Source of the DNA: Larus michahellis
Lineage: Eukaryota; Chordata; Aves; Charadriiformes; Laridae
Assembly (NCBI RefSeq): GCF_964199755.1
Contig: NC_133897.1
Coordinates: forward strand, 117,809,579 to 117,873,578
Length of the DNA: 64,000 nt
Reading direction: 5' to 3'
The notes under the pieces were generated by a model. That model ran no database searches and was not told the origin of the DNA. It saw only the letters and a list, made by a program, of their open reading frames with translations. Positions 24,897 to 38,000 of this stretch are shown in pieces. The translations under genes were made by a program, and so were the position numbers. Position 1 is the stretch's first letter. Each line of letters opens with the position of its first letter.

Positions 24897-27800
24897 TGGC
24901 CCACGGCGTGCGAGTAACACCTCACGACTGGCACAGCCACGCGCTTTGTGGTAATAGTGGTGTTCCATCAGCATTTCCTAAGTGTGTGTGGGGCTGCGCA
25001 CCGCCAATATGTTTGGGAGTCCCTGGTCTCCTAAACGCAGGTGCGGTGTCGTGCCAGTGTATGTGGCTTGACTGTAAAAGCAGCAGAGACACTTGTCTGT
25101 GTCTCGGAGACTAAAGAGCCTCACTGGATGTGCCGGGGGCCTGTGCAGAGCAGTGAGTTCACTCAGTGAACTGCCTTTTTGCTTTCCCAAGTTTGGTAGT
25201 AACCCTGTGGTTACTGCCTACCTACTACACAGCTAACTGTTTTAAAAGTTGTGTTCTGCAGTGTGTTTCACAACATGTTCTGTAGCATAACCATGTATTT
25301 GTGGCTTTTTTCCATTTTCTGGGATATTTCAGTCCTTACTGCGCTGGGTAATGGATTTGTACCTGATCTAAGCTTATGTTGTGGCTTTATTGCCTCAGGG
25401 TGTTCCTGGGTCTGAGGCTATGTTTACGTTGGCAAGTAATAAAAGAAGTTCAGAGCGAGAGAAGTGGAGCTGAGGATCTGACATCCACACCACTGCTGTG
25501 CCAGTCCAGACCAGCTTTACTCTAGTCCTGTGGATGCAGTGACCGCTAGGTTTGGAACGTGTTGGGCGTGTTGTGGCGATTTATCTGTGGGTTTGGTTTC
25601 CTTCAAAAGGAATCCGTTATGCACACTCCCAAGACCCTGCATGACAAGTGAGAGCAATCAGAAGGTTTCTTTCAAAAGTGTGCTCCTGATCCTAGCTAGA
25701 GTACTAACGTAGAGTTACCTCGTGTACCTAGTGCGTTATTTATACCTAGTGCGTTCCAGCCGTATTACCAGGCTAGGGCTAACCTGAAGCACATCCTACC
25801 AGAAATGCGTATAGTATGTGTGTCAGGATCTCAGGATTAAGTAGCTTTGCTGTGCCTGTCCACTCCTATCAGTAAGTCCTACTTGCTGATACAGACACAG
25901 TCTCAGCTTATTTCACTGTAAATCCGCATAGTGATGTGTATACATCACTGCATCAGAATGACTGGAGAACAGCGTGATGAACCTTGGCATTAGCCAACCA
26001 ATAAATGGCATGAAAGCTCCTCTTTAATGCTTGATAATCTGCTGTGACTTTACAATGAACGCAGCAACACGTGGTCTCCTACAGTAACCTACAGAATACT
26101 TTCCAGATGAAGGATCCTTTAGTCACTGGGTTGCCTGTAAATTTTCCTGGAGGATGATAAAAGCATTTTGTTATGTTATTGCTGCCTTTGTAAATTTAAC
26201 ATAATGTTTTCCCATCCCTCTTTCTTAGGAACATGAAGCAAGTAAAGCTAGATTTTCTCATATCCTTCCATGGAGTAGTAATCTGCTATACATCAGGGAA
26301 GTAATAAAGAAACAGACATTCTTATAAAGCATTAAATTCCAAAACTTGGGAAAACTCAATTCATGGGATAGAAGAACATGGGTAAATTTCCAGTTTTCCA
26401 CAGAAGGTGGCAGCATTTTGAAGCGCTGAGGTCAGTGTGAACTTGCTAGCAAATGTCACTTTGCTGAAAGAACACAAACTTTACAGAAATTTACTCTCCT
26501 CAGAAGTTGTGATAAATATGAACAGGAGTGCTCGGGCACGGGTTTGCTGTAGAACTAGGGGACCTGGGGAGGGAGGAGGAACTGCATTCACATATGTGGA
26601 GTATGTGGATAGGACAGATTTAACCTCAAAAGGAGGTTAAATGTTAATTTAGCCTTGTTTACCACTACTGTGATACTGCTGGAGTGCAGCTAAGTGAAAA
26701 ATGACTTGCTTCTAGGTTATGCCTTTTTTCACAGGAGCAATAACTCAGCTGATATAGGTGTCATCGCACTAATTGCAGAGAGCGCCCCGTTGAGCTACAG
26801 CTTCGGGAGATGCAGTGACCCCGTGTAACAGGTGACTGTCACCAAAAAGGGGAAGCCCCTCCCACTATTTTCTTTTTCCCCACTCTCAGCAGCATGCTCC
26901 AGCTCCTTATCTCATGCCACCCACCCGCTAGCACCTGAGGGACCCCTCTAGGCAAGCAAATTTAACTCACTGAACCAGCAGAAAATTAACCCAGTGGAAA
27001 AACTGGATCATAGTCTGACGGGGCAAGAAAAGCTGAAGACCGTATGTCTGGAATCTGGGAGGATAAGAAAAGGCAGGGGAGGAGGAAGAGCAAGCCTTTC
27101 CCTCTTGGCATGAGGGAGCTGTTAACTTTGGCAGCTGCTTGTGAAACTGCAGGCATAGGGCGGGCTGCGTCGTTAGAGGATTCATCTCTTGGTCCCAAGC
27201 TCAGTCGCAGCAGTCCGGCTAGCACACAGACCTTGCAGCCCCATTTGACATCCTCACACGCTCCCAAACTGCCCTACTGCTTATCAGATGTCTCATATGA
27301 TCGAGGAGGCGGTGACTGACAGCCAAGAGGCAGCAGCTGTTTCAATCTCTCAGCTGCAATTAACCCTGCAAGCACTCCTAGTGCATCAGAAGAATGCCTC
27401 GGGTTAGCTAAGGCCACGTGAAGCTGATTTAAACTAGTGGTTTTCTGATCACTAAATGTATAGATCCTTTAAGGAACTGGAAGAGCAGCTGAGGCAGCAT
27501 GGGGCCCTGATTCCCATCCATTCAGCAGATTCAAAAGGTCCCTCTACCCTCATCCCGGAAAAAGGGAGAGGCTGAAAGAGACAGGAAAATTGGATCCCTC
27601 AGAGGAAGAGGTGTTTGCCAGTGAAGAACCAGTGGCTGTTGTGGCTGCTGGTGTGTTTGGCAGATTTTTCCTTTTCTTCTGTTGGAATGAAAATTTGAAA
27701 AAAACAAAAACCAAAACAAAACCACAACATGGTTGGGATATTCTACGGCAGATTGGCTGCAGGAGTTATTTTGCTGGCTAGTAAGATGCACTGCTAGCCT

Positions 27801-30800
27801 GTTGTGGGGAGGGGATCCAGCATGTGGGGAGGAGATTCTCCTGGGCTTTTTTATACCTTCCTCTCTCTTCGTTGCCTTGAACATTATAAGGCTCTTTTTG
27901 ACCAGCTGGCACCCTGGGATGAGAACCGCAGCATGTGGCTCAGGCTGAAGGGTGCCTGTGTGTGACTCGCAGAGTGAATGTTTTCTCTTTTTTTTTCACA
28001 GGTTGATGGTGCATTGAGCTGAAGTGGCCTGGGGAGAGCACGGTGTGCTTGCTCATGAGAACCACATGCAGGGCTAAAAGTCCTCTTCCTGGCAGGTCTG
28101 AGTCACTGGCATGAGCCAGGCAGCTGTAGGAGTTGGAGGTGAAAGAGGCGGTTCCCCTATGAAATTCCTGTGTGGATTGCACCTGGAACAACAGGGATTG
28201 GAGGGTGCCTTGACTGCCTGGAGTTAAAGAGCTTTACCGGGGATGTGGCTAAGAAAGGGGGTGGGAGGGGCATGTAGAAAATGGGGGGCGTGGGAGTCAG
28301 AGTCATGTGTTTTTGCAGGGAGGCAGGAAAAAAAACTTGTCTGGGACTTGTCCATTTTTCTTGCATGCTGAATGTGAGATTTTTTGGGCGGGATGGGGGG
28401 AGCAGGGATAGAAAGGACTGTAGATAGCTACATGTGGAGGGAAGGCAGTTGTTTTGCAGAGATTTGGGCCCAGGCCAGACAGTGGATATATATGTATGTG
28501 GGTGGTGCATAGGGGTCCAGACAATTACAGAAAAAAGGAAGGGGAGGCTGTTGGTTGAAACATTGGGAAATGCTGAGGTAAGCAAACTGCTCCATTCTGT
28601 TGGCTTGAAGGGCAGAAACAGCTGACGACTGGATCTCAGTTGGAAACAGCAACTTGCAGTAGGGAGAAGGTAAGGAGAAGCTTCCTAAACCATATCTAGG
28701 GAGTAATTCTTTTAAATTGAGCCCTTTTCCAGTCTCTGTAATGGTCAGTCTAGTCCTCAGGGTGGTCACACTCTGCAACAGTCAGCATGTTGATGTCTGA
28801 ACCGTGATACTCGGTGCCATACTGACATGACCGTGATGACCTGCCTGGAGTCACCAGCGCTTTACTCGCATTTTCTCAACACCAGCTCCTGTAGAGCTGT
28901 AGGCTGTTCTCCATAGCCTGTTCTGCTAAGTCTTGTAAACTGTACTGTTGCACGTCCAGGTTTCTAAAAAGAGCATTCATCCTTCTTCTGTTCAATATGA
29001 AATGTAAACTGTGGGTTAGTTTCTCTGTGTTCATAGAACCATATTTTTCTATTTGAAATTTTTGTTTTTCCTAAGTCCGTTTGCCAAGAGTGGACATAAT
29101 AAATTACACTGTAAAATCTTGGTCTTTATAATCCTGTAGTAAGACAGGTGAGGTCACAGATGGTTCCTGGGTGACTGAAGGCTTCACAGATAAAAAGAAC
29201 AGCACTTTGCACTGACTCCAAGAGTAAATTGAGAAGAGGCGGATGTTCTGGAGCACGTGTGCAATATGTACTGTTTTGAGCAGGGGAACTGGACAAGACA
29301 ATCTCTAGAGGTCCCCTCCAACTTCAGCTACTCTGTGATTCTGAACTAGGAAGAAGGTTTAAGAAGTGTCTGCAACATTTGTGATTGGGAATTTCATTTT
29401 CATTATACTCCACCTTTCTGGTAATGAGCACATTGGTAATTAATGATTTTCTCCCACCTCCAACATTTCCTATCCCCGTCGCTGTCTGGATACTCAGATC
29501 AGATAAAAAGCCAAATCAAGGCCCCATGATTTCACATTGAATAGAGGAGTTGAATTGAATTCTGGAGTCTGTATTTCGGCTGACTGGTGAAACTCTGTAC
29601 AAGGTACAAAGATAATACACAGCAAGACGTGCCATAAACTTTTTCACTAGCTTGTGTGTCCCCTGCAAGAACTGAGGTGTCTACAGTGTATGTTTCAGAA
29701 AATCTGACTGGGAAAGCTTGAAGAAATCCATAGGAAGACTTGATTGTTGCCACTTTGCACCCTGTGCTTTGAACAATGCATTTTCCCTAATGGGGTATAA
29801 GGAAAGTACTCTATATTTGGGAAAAAATCCCAACTTTATAGACATTTGCTAGACATAGCTTTAAAGAGAAATGTCTCATATGGGTATGTATATGGGATGG
29901 GACCTAAATGAAAGAAGACAGTGCAAAGAGACAGAAATTCTGCCGTTAATTGTGTTACTTTTATTTAAACAGTAAGGTGTGCTTTTAATGTGGTTTTATT
30001 TTTATGAATACTTCATGCTGAGTTTTGAACAGTACTGTACCCAAACAGTTTTACAAATAGAATGCTCAGTACGCTGTTTATTGCTCACTATTTTTGTATG
30101 AACATAAAAACTGGAAATGAATGTAAGAATAAATAAGGCACCCTACTAATATGCTGATTTCAGGTATTGCAGTAACATGCACAAAATTTTATTTTGCTTT
30201 TACAAGTCACTTTCCTCATTTTCCTTTATTAGAGAAAAAATAAGTTAGATTTTATTAATTGGGCAGGGGCCGATGCTGGTCTGAAAAGTCAAAACTTGAA
30301 AGCACTGTCTGATTTTTTTAATTTAACCTTCCACCTTACAAAACTAGCTTTCTTACAGCATGTCCCAATTTCTTTTTCTAAAGAAAAAAAGTATTCTTGT
30401 TCTTCCTTTGCTGTTACTAGGAAACATGCCTTGCAAGAGGACTGTTCACGTACTGCTTGAGACAAAAGACCTGACTTGCTTTTTTATCCGCGTTTTCTTC
30501 TTGTACTGACCCCGCTCAAAAGATAAAAATAAAAATGCAAAGACATCTTTAGTGCCTTATCTTGTGTGGCTGGGCCCAAAGCAGTGATTTGCATGAGGTG
30601 GGTGCTCCACAGAAGCCGGTTAAAAGCCTTTTTTTAACGTTGGTATGCCCTAAATTAGGGCTTCCCAACAGTTTCAAAATACATTCTGTCCAACTGTCCT
30701 TTTTCCTCAAAGGTCCACGTTGGCTCTCACTCTGTTTCAGGGCCGAGAACAGCGATGCCTCGGTCAGCCTCACAAACTCACGAGCCGTGAGGGCACAAAT

Positions 30801-31044
30801 CTGTTTGCAAAGGCTTCAGTGATTTGACAACCTATTGCTGAAGCGCTGATAAACGATCACATAAACAACCCAGAGAGACGGGGCTCCAACCCCCCCACCC
30901 GAGCTCCCTGCCTTCTTTACACAGTTTGTTACATTCTTTTTAGAAATTATCTGAAACAATAGCAGAGACAAAGGGTTCACATAGTTACTTTTTTTTTTTT
31001 TAAATTTAAAGCAGATTATATCATAATTTCCTGATGTTCTAAAG
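24897..31044. other. Intergenic region between ESCO1 and ABHD3
   Basis: About 6.1 kb between the CR1 next to the ESCO1 promoter and the presumed ABHD3 polyadenylation site. In human, SNRPD1 lies between these genes. I looked for its conserved Sm-fold codons and Arg-Gly tail on both strands and found neither. It holds one small CR1 tail (29.29-29.34 kb) and an A/C-rich patch at 27.70 kb. No gene is recognised. Confidence 0.65.
29290..29341 (+). mobile_element. Short CR1-like 3' tail
   Basis: ACAATCTCTAGAGGTCCCCT, then CCAACTTCAGC and CTCTGTGATTCTG, match the last about 50 bp of older CR1 copies. The body is missing or too diverged to see. Confidence 0.7.
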
Positions 31045-31050
31045 TTTATT
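31045..31050 (-). promoter_or_regulatory. ABHD3: Candidate ABHD3 polyadenylation signal
   Basis: The first AATAAA downstream of the ABHD3 stop on the minus strand (TTTATT on the plus strand). It would give a 3' UTR of about 0.8 kb. Further AATAAA motifs lie at about 30.25 and 30.19 kb, so the real end is uncertain. Confidence 0.4.
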
Positions 31051-31884
31051 CTTTAAAACTGAAATGTTCTTGCAGCGTAATATAAACATTAACAGAATCA
31101 TCGCGTTTACTGGTTATATGAAGTACGTATTACATATATGACAACACCCAGCTTTACATGAACTTTGAAATGCAAGATGTCTTTTAATTACATGTTATTA
31201 CAGTACTGTTTTAAAGGAATCTTTTGGTTATATGTAAACACTATAAATTAGCTGCTTAAAAAATAATCATGTAAGACAAGTATGGCATCGACATAGTTTA
31301 AAAAACAATAACTAGCCCTAAATCTGAATACTGTCAAGGTAGAACAGCAAAAGCAGGTATCAATCTAATGCTATGGAATAACATGCTGAAATTTTGACTT
31401 ATTTGAAGAACCAGCGCCTCTTTGTGTTCCCTCCTCCTTTTGTTTTCATATTTTAAGATTTTCACCATCAGTGCCCTAAGGAATGGGCCAACTTGTACTA
31501 CGTGTGACAGGATAATATATGCTATTTTGAGGGTTGCCATTCTAATATTAAGAGCAATCTAAATTAAGTCTCCTAAATATATACTGGTTTAAATTAAAAT
31601 CCTGAGGAATGATAATCTCTTTACTTGATGGTTTTAGTTAAGTGCAATTTGATGTATGCAGAATGCTGTTTCATTTAAGGTCATTCTTAGTAAGGCATAT
31701 TAAAAATAAATATAAAAGTGACAACATAATATTTAGTTTCTTGCTACAAAATCTTAGGCAAAAAATATTTTTGCATGTAGTAATGGACTTTATCCATTTG
31801 CTGGCTTACAGGAGTTAAAATTTGTGCATTAAGCTTAACTGCCCTTGTCAGAACGTGCCACTGTGCTATAATAGTGGTCCAAAG

Positions 31885-32063
31885 CTACATGCTAAAGATT
31901 TTGTTTCCATGCTCGAACATAGCTTGCACGAACTGCTTGAAGACTCTGTCCATGTAAGTGCACTTCCTTGGCCATATTCCTTCCAGAAAACCAATATGGC
32001 CTCCGCATGAGGTCAGGACCAAAGCAACATTGGCATTTTGTTTGGCAGTTTCTACTGGTATAG
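31885..32063 (-). CDS. ABHD3: ABHD3 exon 9 (catalytic His and stop)
   Basis: 179 nt encoding [20 protein letters not shown], then [20 protein letters not shown], ending [10 protein letters not shown] and TAG at 31885-31887. It contains catalytic His370. The acceptor is TTTTTTAG/CT. The last few residues differ from human (…EHGHELS). Confidence 0.95.
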
Positions 32064-35000
32064 CTAAAAAAGGGGGGAAAAAAAGTTTTTTAATTCCTTA
32101 CCGTTCTGTGAAATGCCAGTCACTGAATAATTTCTCTTAAATGTTTCTCATATTATGTATGAATAAATATGCACAACATTAACATATGCTTAAATGTACC
32201 ACAGGACGTAGAACCATAGCTGTATGAAAATCCAGTTCTCTCTTCATCATTAACTCGCTTTATCTGTGTGATTTTTCTGGTTGCTGTAAACATTTCAGCA
32301 ATGACGGGGCATCATCTTTCTTTCAGCCCCAGTGATGAACAGCACCCATGTTCATGAGTACTTATGATTTGGTATAAATAGTGAAAGTGAAAGGACAATC
32401 AAGCCTGTAGTTTTTAACCTGTGTTGCAATATTCAACTTTGGAAAAACCAGGAACTGTGACCTTAATTGTGAATCCCCGTCTTTCTGTAGGAAACACAAA
32501 ATCTTTCATGTCACGGTAAGATTTTGTCTGTAAGATACCCTACCAGGTAATATTGAAGATTATCCTGGGTTATTATCATTATTATATCTGATTTGCCATA
32601 CATTTACACCTGCACGTTTAGACCACACTGTGCAAACACTCTTGCCCTGAGGAGCTCATAATCTAAATACGCGTGGTAAACAGAAAAGGGAAAGGGCAAA
32701 GAACTGCACAAGGACCCAGAAAGCTGCTCCGTGTCACCTAGGTTAGTGGTTCTCTCCTGAACAGTGACTGCTAGAAAATTGTTTAATTTGGAATGCATAT
32801 TATTAGATCAGATACTACAAGGATTTTCCTTCTGGTGGGTTAGCGTTCAGCTGGATCAGCTCCCTGATCTGGTTCCCCATGTTAATGCCAATATAGGAAT
32901 GGCGGCAGCCACAGTCAGATGAGGACTGTGGTGAAGTGGCCCTTGCAGTGGCGGCCTACAATTAGCTTAAAGTCGTCAGTGAACTACACCTGAGACACGT
33001 GCTGATCTTGAAATGCACAGAAAGGGAGACTTCAGTGCATCTTAATTGGAATATGCACAGATGTGTGGCCTAATCTGTGCTATCGCCTGGGCAGTTCCCT
33101 TTGTGAAAGAAAATAAAAGTCAGTTAGCGCAGCCGGGCATGCGAATGGCATTCCAGTGTGATGTGGTGAGACTATGATGGGATGACACCATCATTCGAAC
33201 TGGTTGATACAACAGTGGACCTTCATGAAGCTGTGGTGTTTGCACTCTTGATATAAAAATTAAGTTATTTAAGCAACTTCCTCTGGAGTTTTAAGTATGC
33301 TAAATATACTCCTGAACAAGCAGAAATCCCAATACATTTCAGTGTGCTTTATGAAGTTCCATTTTTTAAAGAATAATTTTCCCATTCATAGAAGGGGAAA
33401 AAAAAATTCATACAGATTTTTTGATTATTCAGAATTGACAGAAAAAAACAACAACAAAAGAAGACATGCTTTGTCCAGACCGAAAGGAGTAGTAGCAATT
33501 TCACTGTATTGTCTAAAAAAGGTTATGATTCCACAAGAAAATACATCTCATTTTAGGTCATACACTGCTAAAGTAAAAATGCCTCGGTACTCCAACACAA
33601 ATCAGCGAGTCATTTGCAGGATTTCTATTGCTGCCTCATTCATTTTAAAATATTTTTGAAGAGAGATTTTTAATCAGGTTCGCTTTTTGGGTGGTCCAGT
33701 TGTCCACACCCCTTTCTGACTGAACTTCCTTCAGAGACACCCCCCACTCACTCCTATTTCCAGGAGTCTGCTTTCCTTTACCCTTTTATATATTTGCTAT
33801 TTCAAAGGTCATTATCCCCGAATAGTCATTATCCCTGCCTGCCACTACCTTCTTTATAGGTGAGTTCCTGACTTTCATTTTTCGTGAGACCCCACCTGGA
33901 GTACTGTGTCCAGCTCTGCAGTCCTCGGCACGAGAAGGACATGGACCTGTTGGAGTGGGTCCAGAGGAGGGCCACGAGGATGATCAGGGGGCTGGAGCAC
34001 CTCTCCTGTGAGGACAGGCTGAGAGAGTTGGGGATGTTCAGCCTGGAGAAGAGAAGACTCCGGGGAGACCTTAGAGCAGCCTTCCAGTACCTAAAAGGGG
34101 GCCTACAGGAAAGATGGGGAGGGACTCTTTATCAGGGAGTGGAGTGATAGGGTGAGGGGTAACGGTTTTAAACTGAAAAAGGAGTGATTTAGATTAGATA
34201 TCAGGAAGAAATTTTTTACTATGAGGGTGGTGAGGCACTGGAACAGATTGCCCAGGGAAGCTGTGGATGCCCCATCCCTGGAAGTGTTCAAGGCCAGGCT
34301 GGATGGGGCTTTGAGCAGCCTGGTCTAGTGGGAGGTGTCCCTGCCCATGGCAGGGGGCTTGGAACTAGGCGATCTTTAAGGTCCCTTCCAACCCAAACCA
34401 TTCTATGATTTGGATGCTGACATACTCATTGCTGTGTACTTCAGATGCTGATTTGCCTACGTTTTCAACAATGAGTAACAGCACAGCACCCGTCCTTTAG
34501 CTAAAGAAGGACCCCCAGACAGAGCACATCACTCAAGATCTTGAATACAATGACTGCGGTGAAGAGATGCACAACTTAAAATAGATCAGGGCAGAAGCAC
34601 CGGACCTGCAGAGTCAGGGGAGCAGTCTGTCCCTCAGAGGCCCTTACTAACAGTGCCTGGAACGACATGCTCTGTTCCACTCCACGGCCTCAGCACGGAT
34701 GCTAAACCGACTGTATCCATAGAAGGGTTAGTGTCTTTTATGAATGTTGTGTTACAAGGTTCCTGCCCATAACATAAGGTATTTGATTGTGCCTTGAATG
34801 GAGCACAGACTGAGCTCCAGAGAGCAATGGGGATTCTCTCGCAAAGTACATGAGATTCTTTGCTACTCAGTGCCATTCATTTATTTCACTCTTTTCCTCC
34901 TTTTGAAGTTGCATGCATCTAAGTAGTTTACAGATTCGAGCACTTAGTAAGTGATTTTGATTCTTTACTAGGTGTAAGAAACCATGCTTCTCACTGTCTC

Positions 35001-38000
35001 TGCAAGAAGTCCTTGACTTTTCCTTTGTTCACCTGGAAAACTGAAAATATGATATGCAGTACCTGGGCTTTTCAAAGCAATACTGGGGCAAGATGAAAAA
35101 GAAAAGTCAATGAAATAAAAGCCTTGACAGGGAAATAGCACAGGCTGAAAACAAGACATGCAGAAAACAATGCGTTATTTCTTGCAAACTAACACACGCA
35201 TCATTTCCAGACTCCAGACTCAGCACACGCTCATCTGGAGTTTTGCCTGAGTGAATCTGCCCAGCAATCTCTGATCTGCCTCCCTTGGATTCTGTGGATG
35301 AACACATTACCGTGTACAAAGACAGTGGCTACGATTCATGTCAGCTTCTGCTGGCTGCATGGGAATTTGCCCACTTATCCGTACCAAGCCATCTGCTCCT
35401 CTTCCCTCTAGTAGCGCATGGGCCACGTTAAACAGAATCCTGAGAGTGAAGCGGGGCTCAGACTCAAGCCTTAGTCCCCCATTCCTGCTTCAGGCAATGA
35501 ATCACACTTTCCACAGCCATTCTGCAGCTGTGTCTCTTGTCACCGAGGGGACTAATGCGTAGGCTCATATGGAAGGGTATGGGGAGGAGCGTGTGAGGAG
35601 AGACAGACTTGATCTCCAAGAATCAGAGATAACATGAGAACTCCATCGATCCTAATGGATTCAGAATCAGCTGCATACCGGCCTGAACAAACCTCCTTAC
35701 TAGCTAAGATTGTGCAAAATCTTGATGGTCATTCACTTTGTCAGACTAGTGTCAAAGAGTAGAGAGAAATATCCCTTCTTTTTATTGGGAAGAAATTTTT
35801 CACTATGAGGGTGGTGAGACACTGGAACAGGTTGCCCAGGGAAGTTGTGGATCCCCCATCCCTGGAAGTGTTCAAGGCCAGGTTGGATGGGGCTTTGAGC
35901 AACCTGGTCCAGTGGGAGGTGTCCCTGCCCATGGCAGGGGGGTTGGAACTGGATGATCTTTAAGGTCCCTTCCAACTCTAACCATTCTATAACTCTATGA
36001 TTCTTGCTGAGAAAGTGGTTTGCTGGGGGTGTGGAAGGGAGATGATAGTAAATGTCTCCTCTGCTCTGCCAACCCAGCTGGGGAAGCACTTACAGGCAAA
36101 GCTCACTGTGATCTCTGCATACCTGTCATTCAGAGGTTGACAGCGTAATGGTATCTCCCAAATCAGTTTGCTGGTTGTTAATTATTCATTCCCAAACTGA
36201 TTGGCAATGCTGTAGTGGGTGCCATGTGCTGCCTGCCTCCAAACAGCTACAGCAGCTCTCTCCTGGAAGCCTACCAGCACTAGGATGCTGGTTATCTTCT
36301 GTGCCAGGTAAAGGTGCCAGACACACACAGGTCTTTACAAATGTCATCTTCCCCATCCTGAAGTTCTCCATGTTCTAACTAATGTGCGTTTACAGCAGAA
36401 TTCTGCCACAGATCACTGCTGTTACCACAAGCTGCAGCATTGGGCTGAATATGCAGTCATTTGCTTCCATCTGCAGGGAGGATTTTTAGTAGGTGCCAAG
36501 CTTCACCTGCTGTCACCTCTCTGCTCTTACCTCCCCTGTGGCGAACAGGAGAGCCTGCCCCTGGCATCCTCAGTCTTGGTACAGTTGGGTCACCATTTGT
36601 GTGACTCCTCCCCAGCTGAGTTTCTTGCTCTGCAGCCTCTCAGGAGAGAACTGAAAATGTTGCGTTGCTCTCCAGTGCCAAAATGCAAATGATACTTGGC
36701 AGTGGCGTGGTACTTTTCTCCAGGCTGTTTCTAGGGACTGTTAGCCATCCACAAATAAACCCACAATGCAACAGAGCAAATTCTGCAATGTAAAGGGCAG
36801 ATGAATGGAGCACTGGATGTGATGCACTCTAGGATATAGGATGGCATGCCAGAAGATACTACTATTAATTTTAGTCCACATGTAACCTCATACTTATGTT
36901 TCTACTGACCAGAACTGCTGTTTGATCCAGCAGGCACAGACTTCTTATTTGTGATCACAGAACCGCAGTGTAAATACGTATCTGCAGAATTACCTCGTTC
37001 AAAATCAATTTGTTGTATGCTCTTTGCAAAAAGTATTTTTTTAATAAAGAACAATAGAAAAACATATATGTGAAGCAGCATTGCCTTAAATAAGTCACTG
37101 CTGTCAGACTTTCTGTTGCATTTTTTGTTTGATTTCTGCTTGTTCCTTAAACTCCTACCCTAATTTTTATCCATCTGGCCATTTCTTGGACACTTTGTCT
37201 CTCCAGACAACTTCGTTCAACTGTGCTGTTTACATAATAGGATGCAAAATAACATCTAAGAGCAATTACTCCAAGTTTGGTTTCAAAAGAATAGAAAAGG
37301 TTCAGAGAGTTCAATAATAAGTATAGCTGAGCTTCAGATGTGCGTTTATTTGGCACAGTGGATCAGGAGGGAGCTGGAATGGTACCTACCTTCAAGGGCA
37401 GGCTTTCAACTTGGGCACAACAGTCACCAGTGGCAATTAGCTAAGCATTAGTATAGTGAAATTTAAGTCAGATGCCTAATATGCTGCTTAAAGCCTCTGA
37501 GGAGAAAAATGCCACTTCAGATGAAAAGTTAAATGTGACACTGATAATGAATTCTATCATTCCATCTTCTTGCTTTATTTTTCACACTTACAAAATAAAA
37601 GGGCTTGACTTGGTTATATTACATATTTCCTGAAGCAATGGCTTGTTTAAATTGGTTATGGTGAGAGAAGTGTCATGCAATGAAGAAAGCGTTTGTTGTC
37701 ATTACTTGCTATTATGCAATATGAGAACTGCATTCCAGAATTAAACTACAGATATGTCGGCTGCCAAGCTCTATGAACTTTAAACAGCAACATTGAGGAA
37801 GGATGGCAAGTGAATTGTTTCTTCCTAATACTGGACTGAGATTAAAGGGCACATTTTCACAATATATTAAAAAAAAATTGCTGGGAAGTACAAAGTGTAC
37901 CAAAATCTTGTCTCCGTAATGAGTTTTCTAGGCCTGTTCCCCAGCTGTTGGAAACTACATCTGTCTACAACAGAGATGGGAGGTAGCTTAAAGGCTGGTA

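Noticed and set aside
28788..28805. GTTGATGTCTGAACC, resembling the VDVEP codons of SNRPD1
   Set aside because: The surrounding frame does not continue as SmD1 in either direction; chance similarity.
33297..33659. 120-codon plus-strand open frame in ABHD3 intron 8
   Set aside because: AT-rich, no family resemblance, no neighbouring exon structure; consistent with chance.
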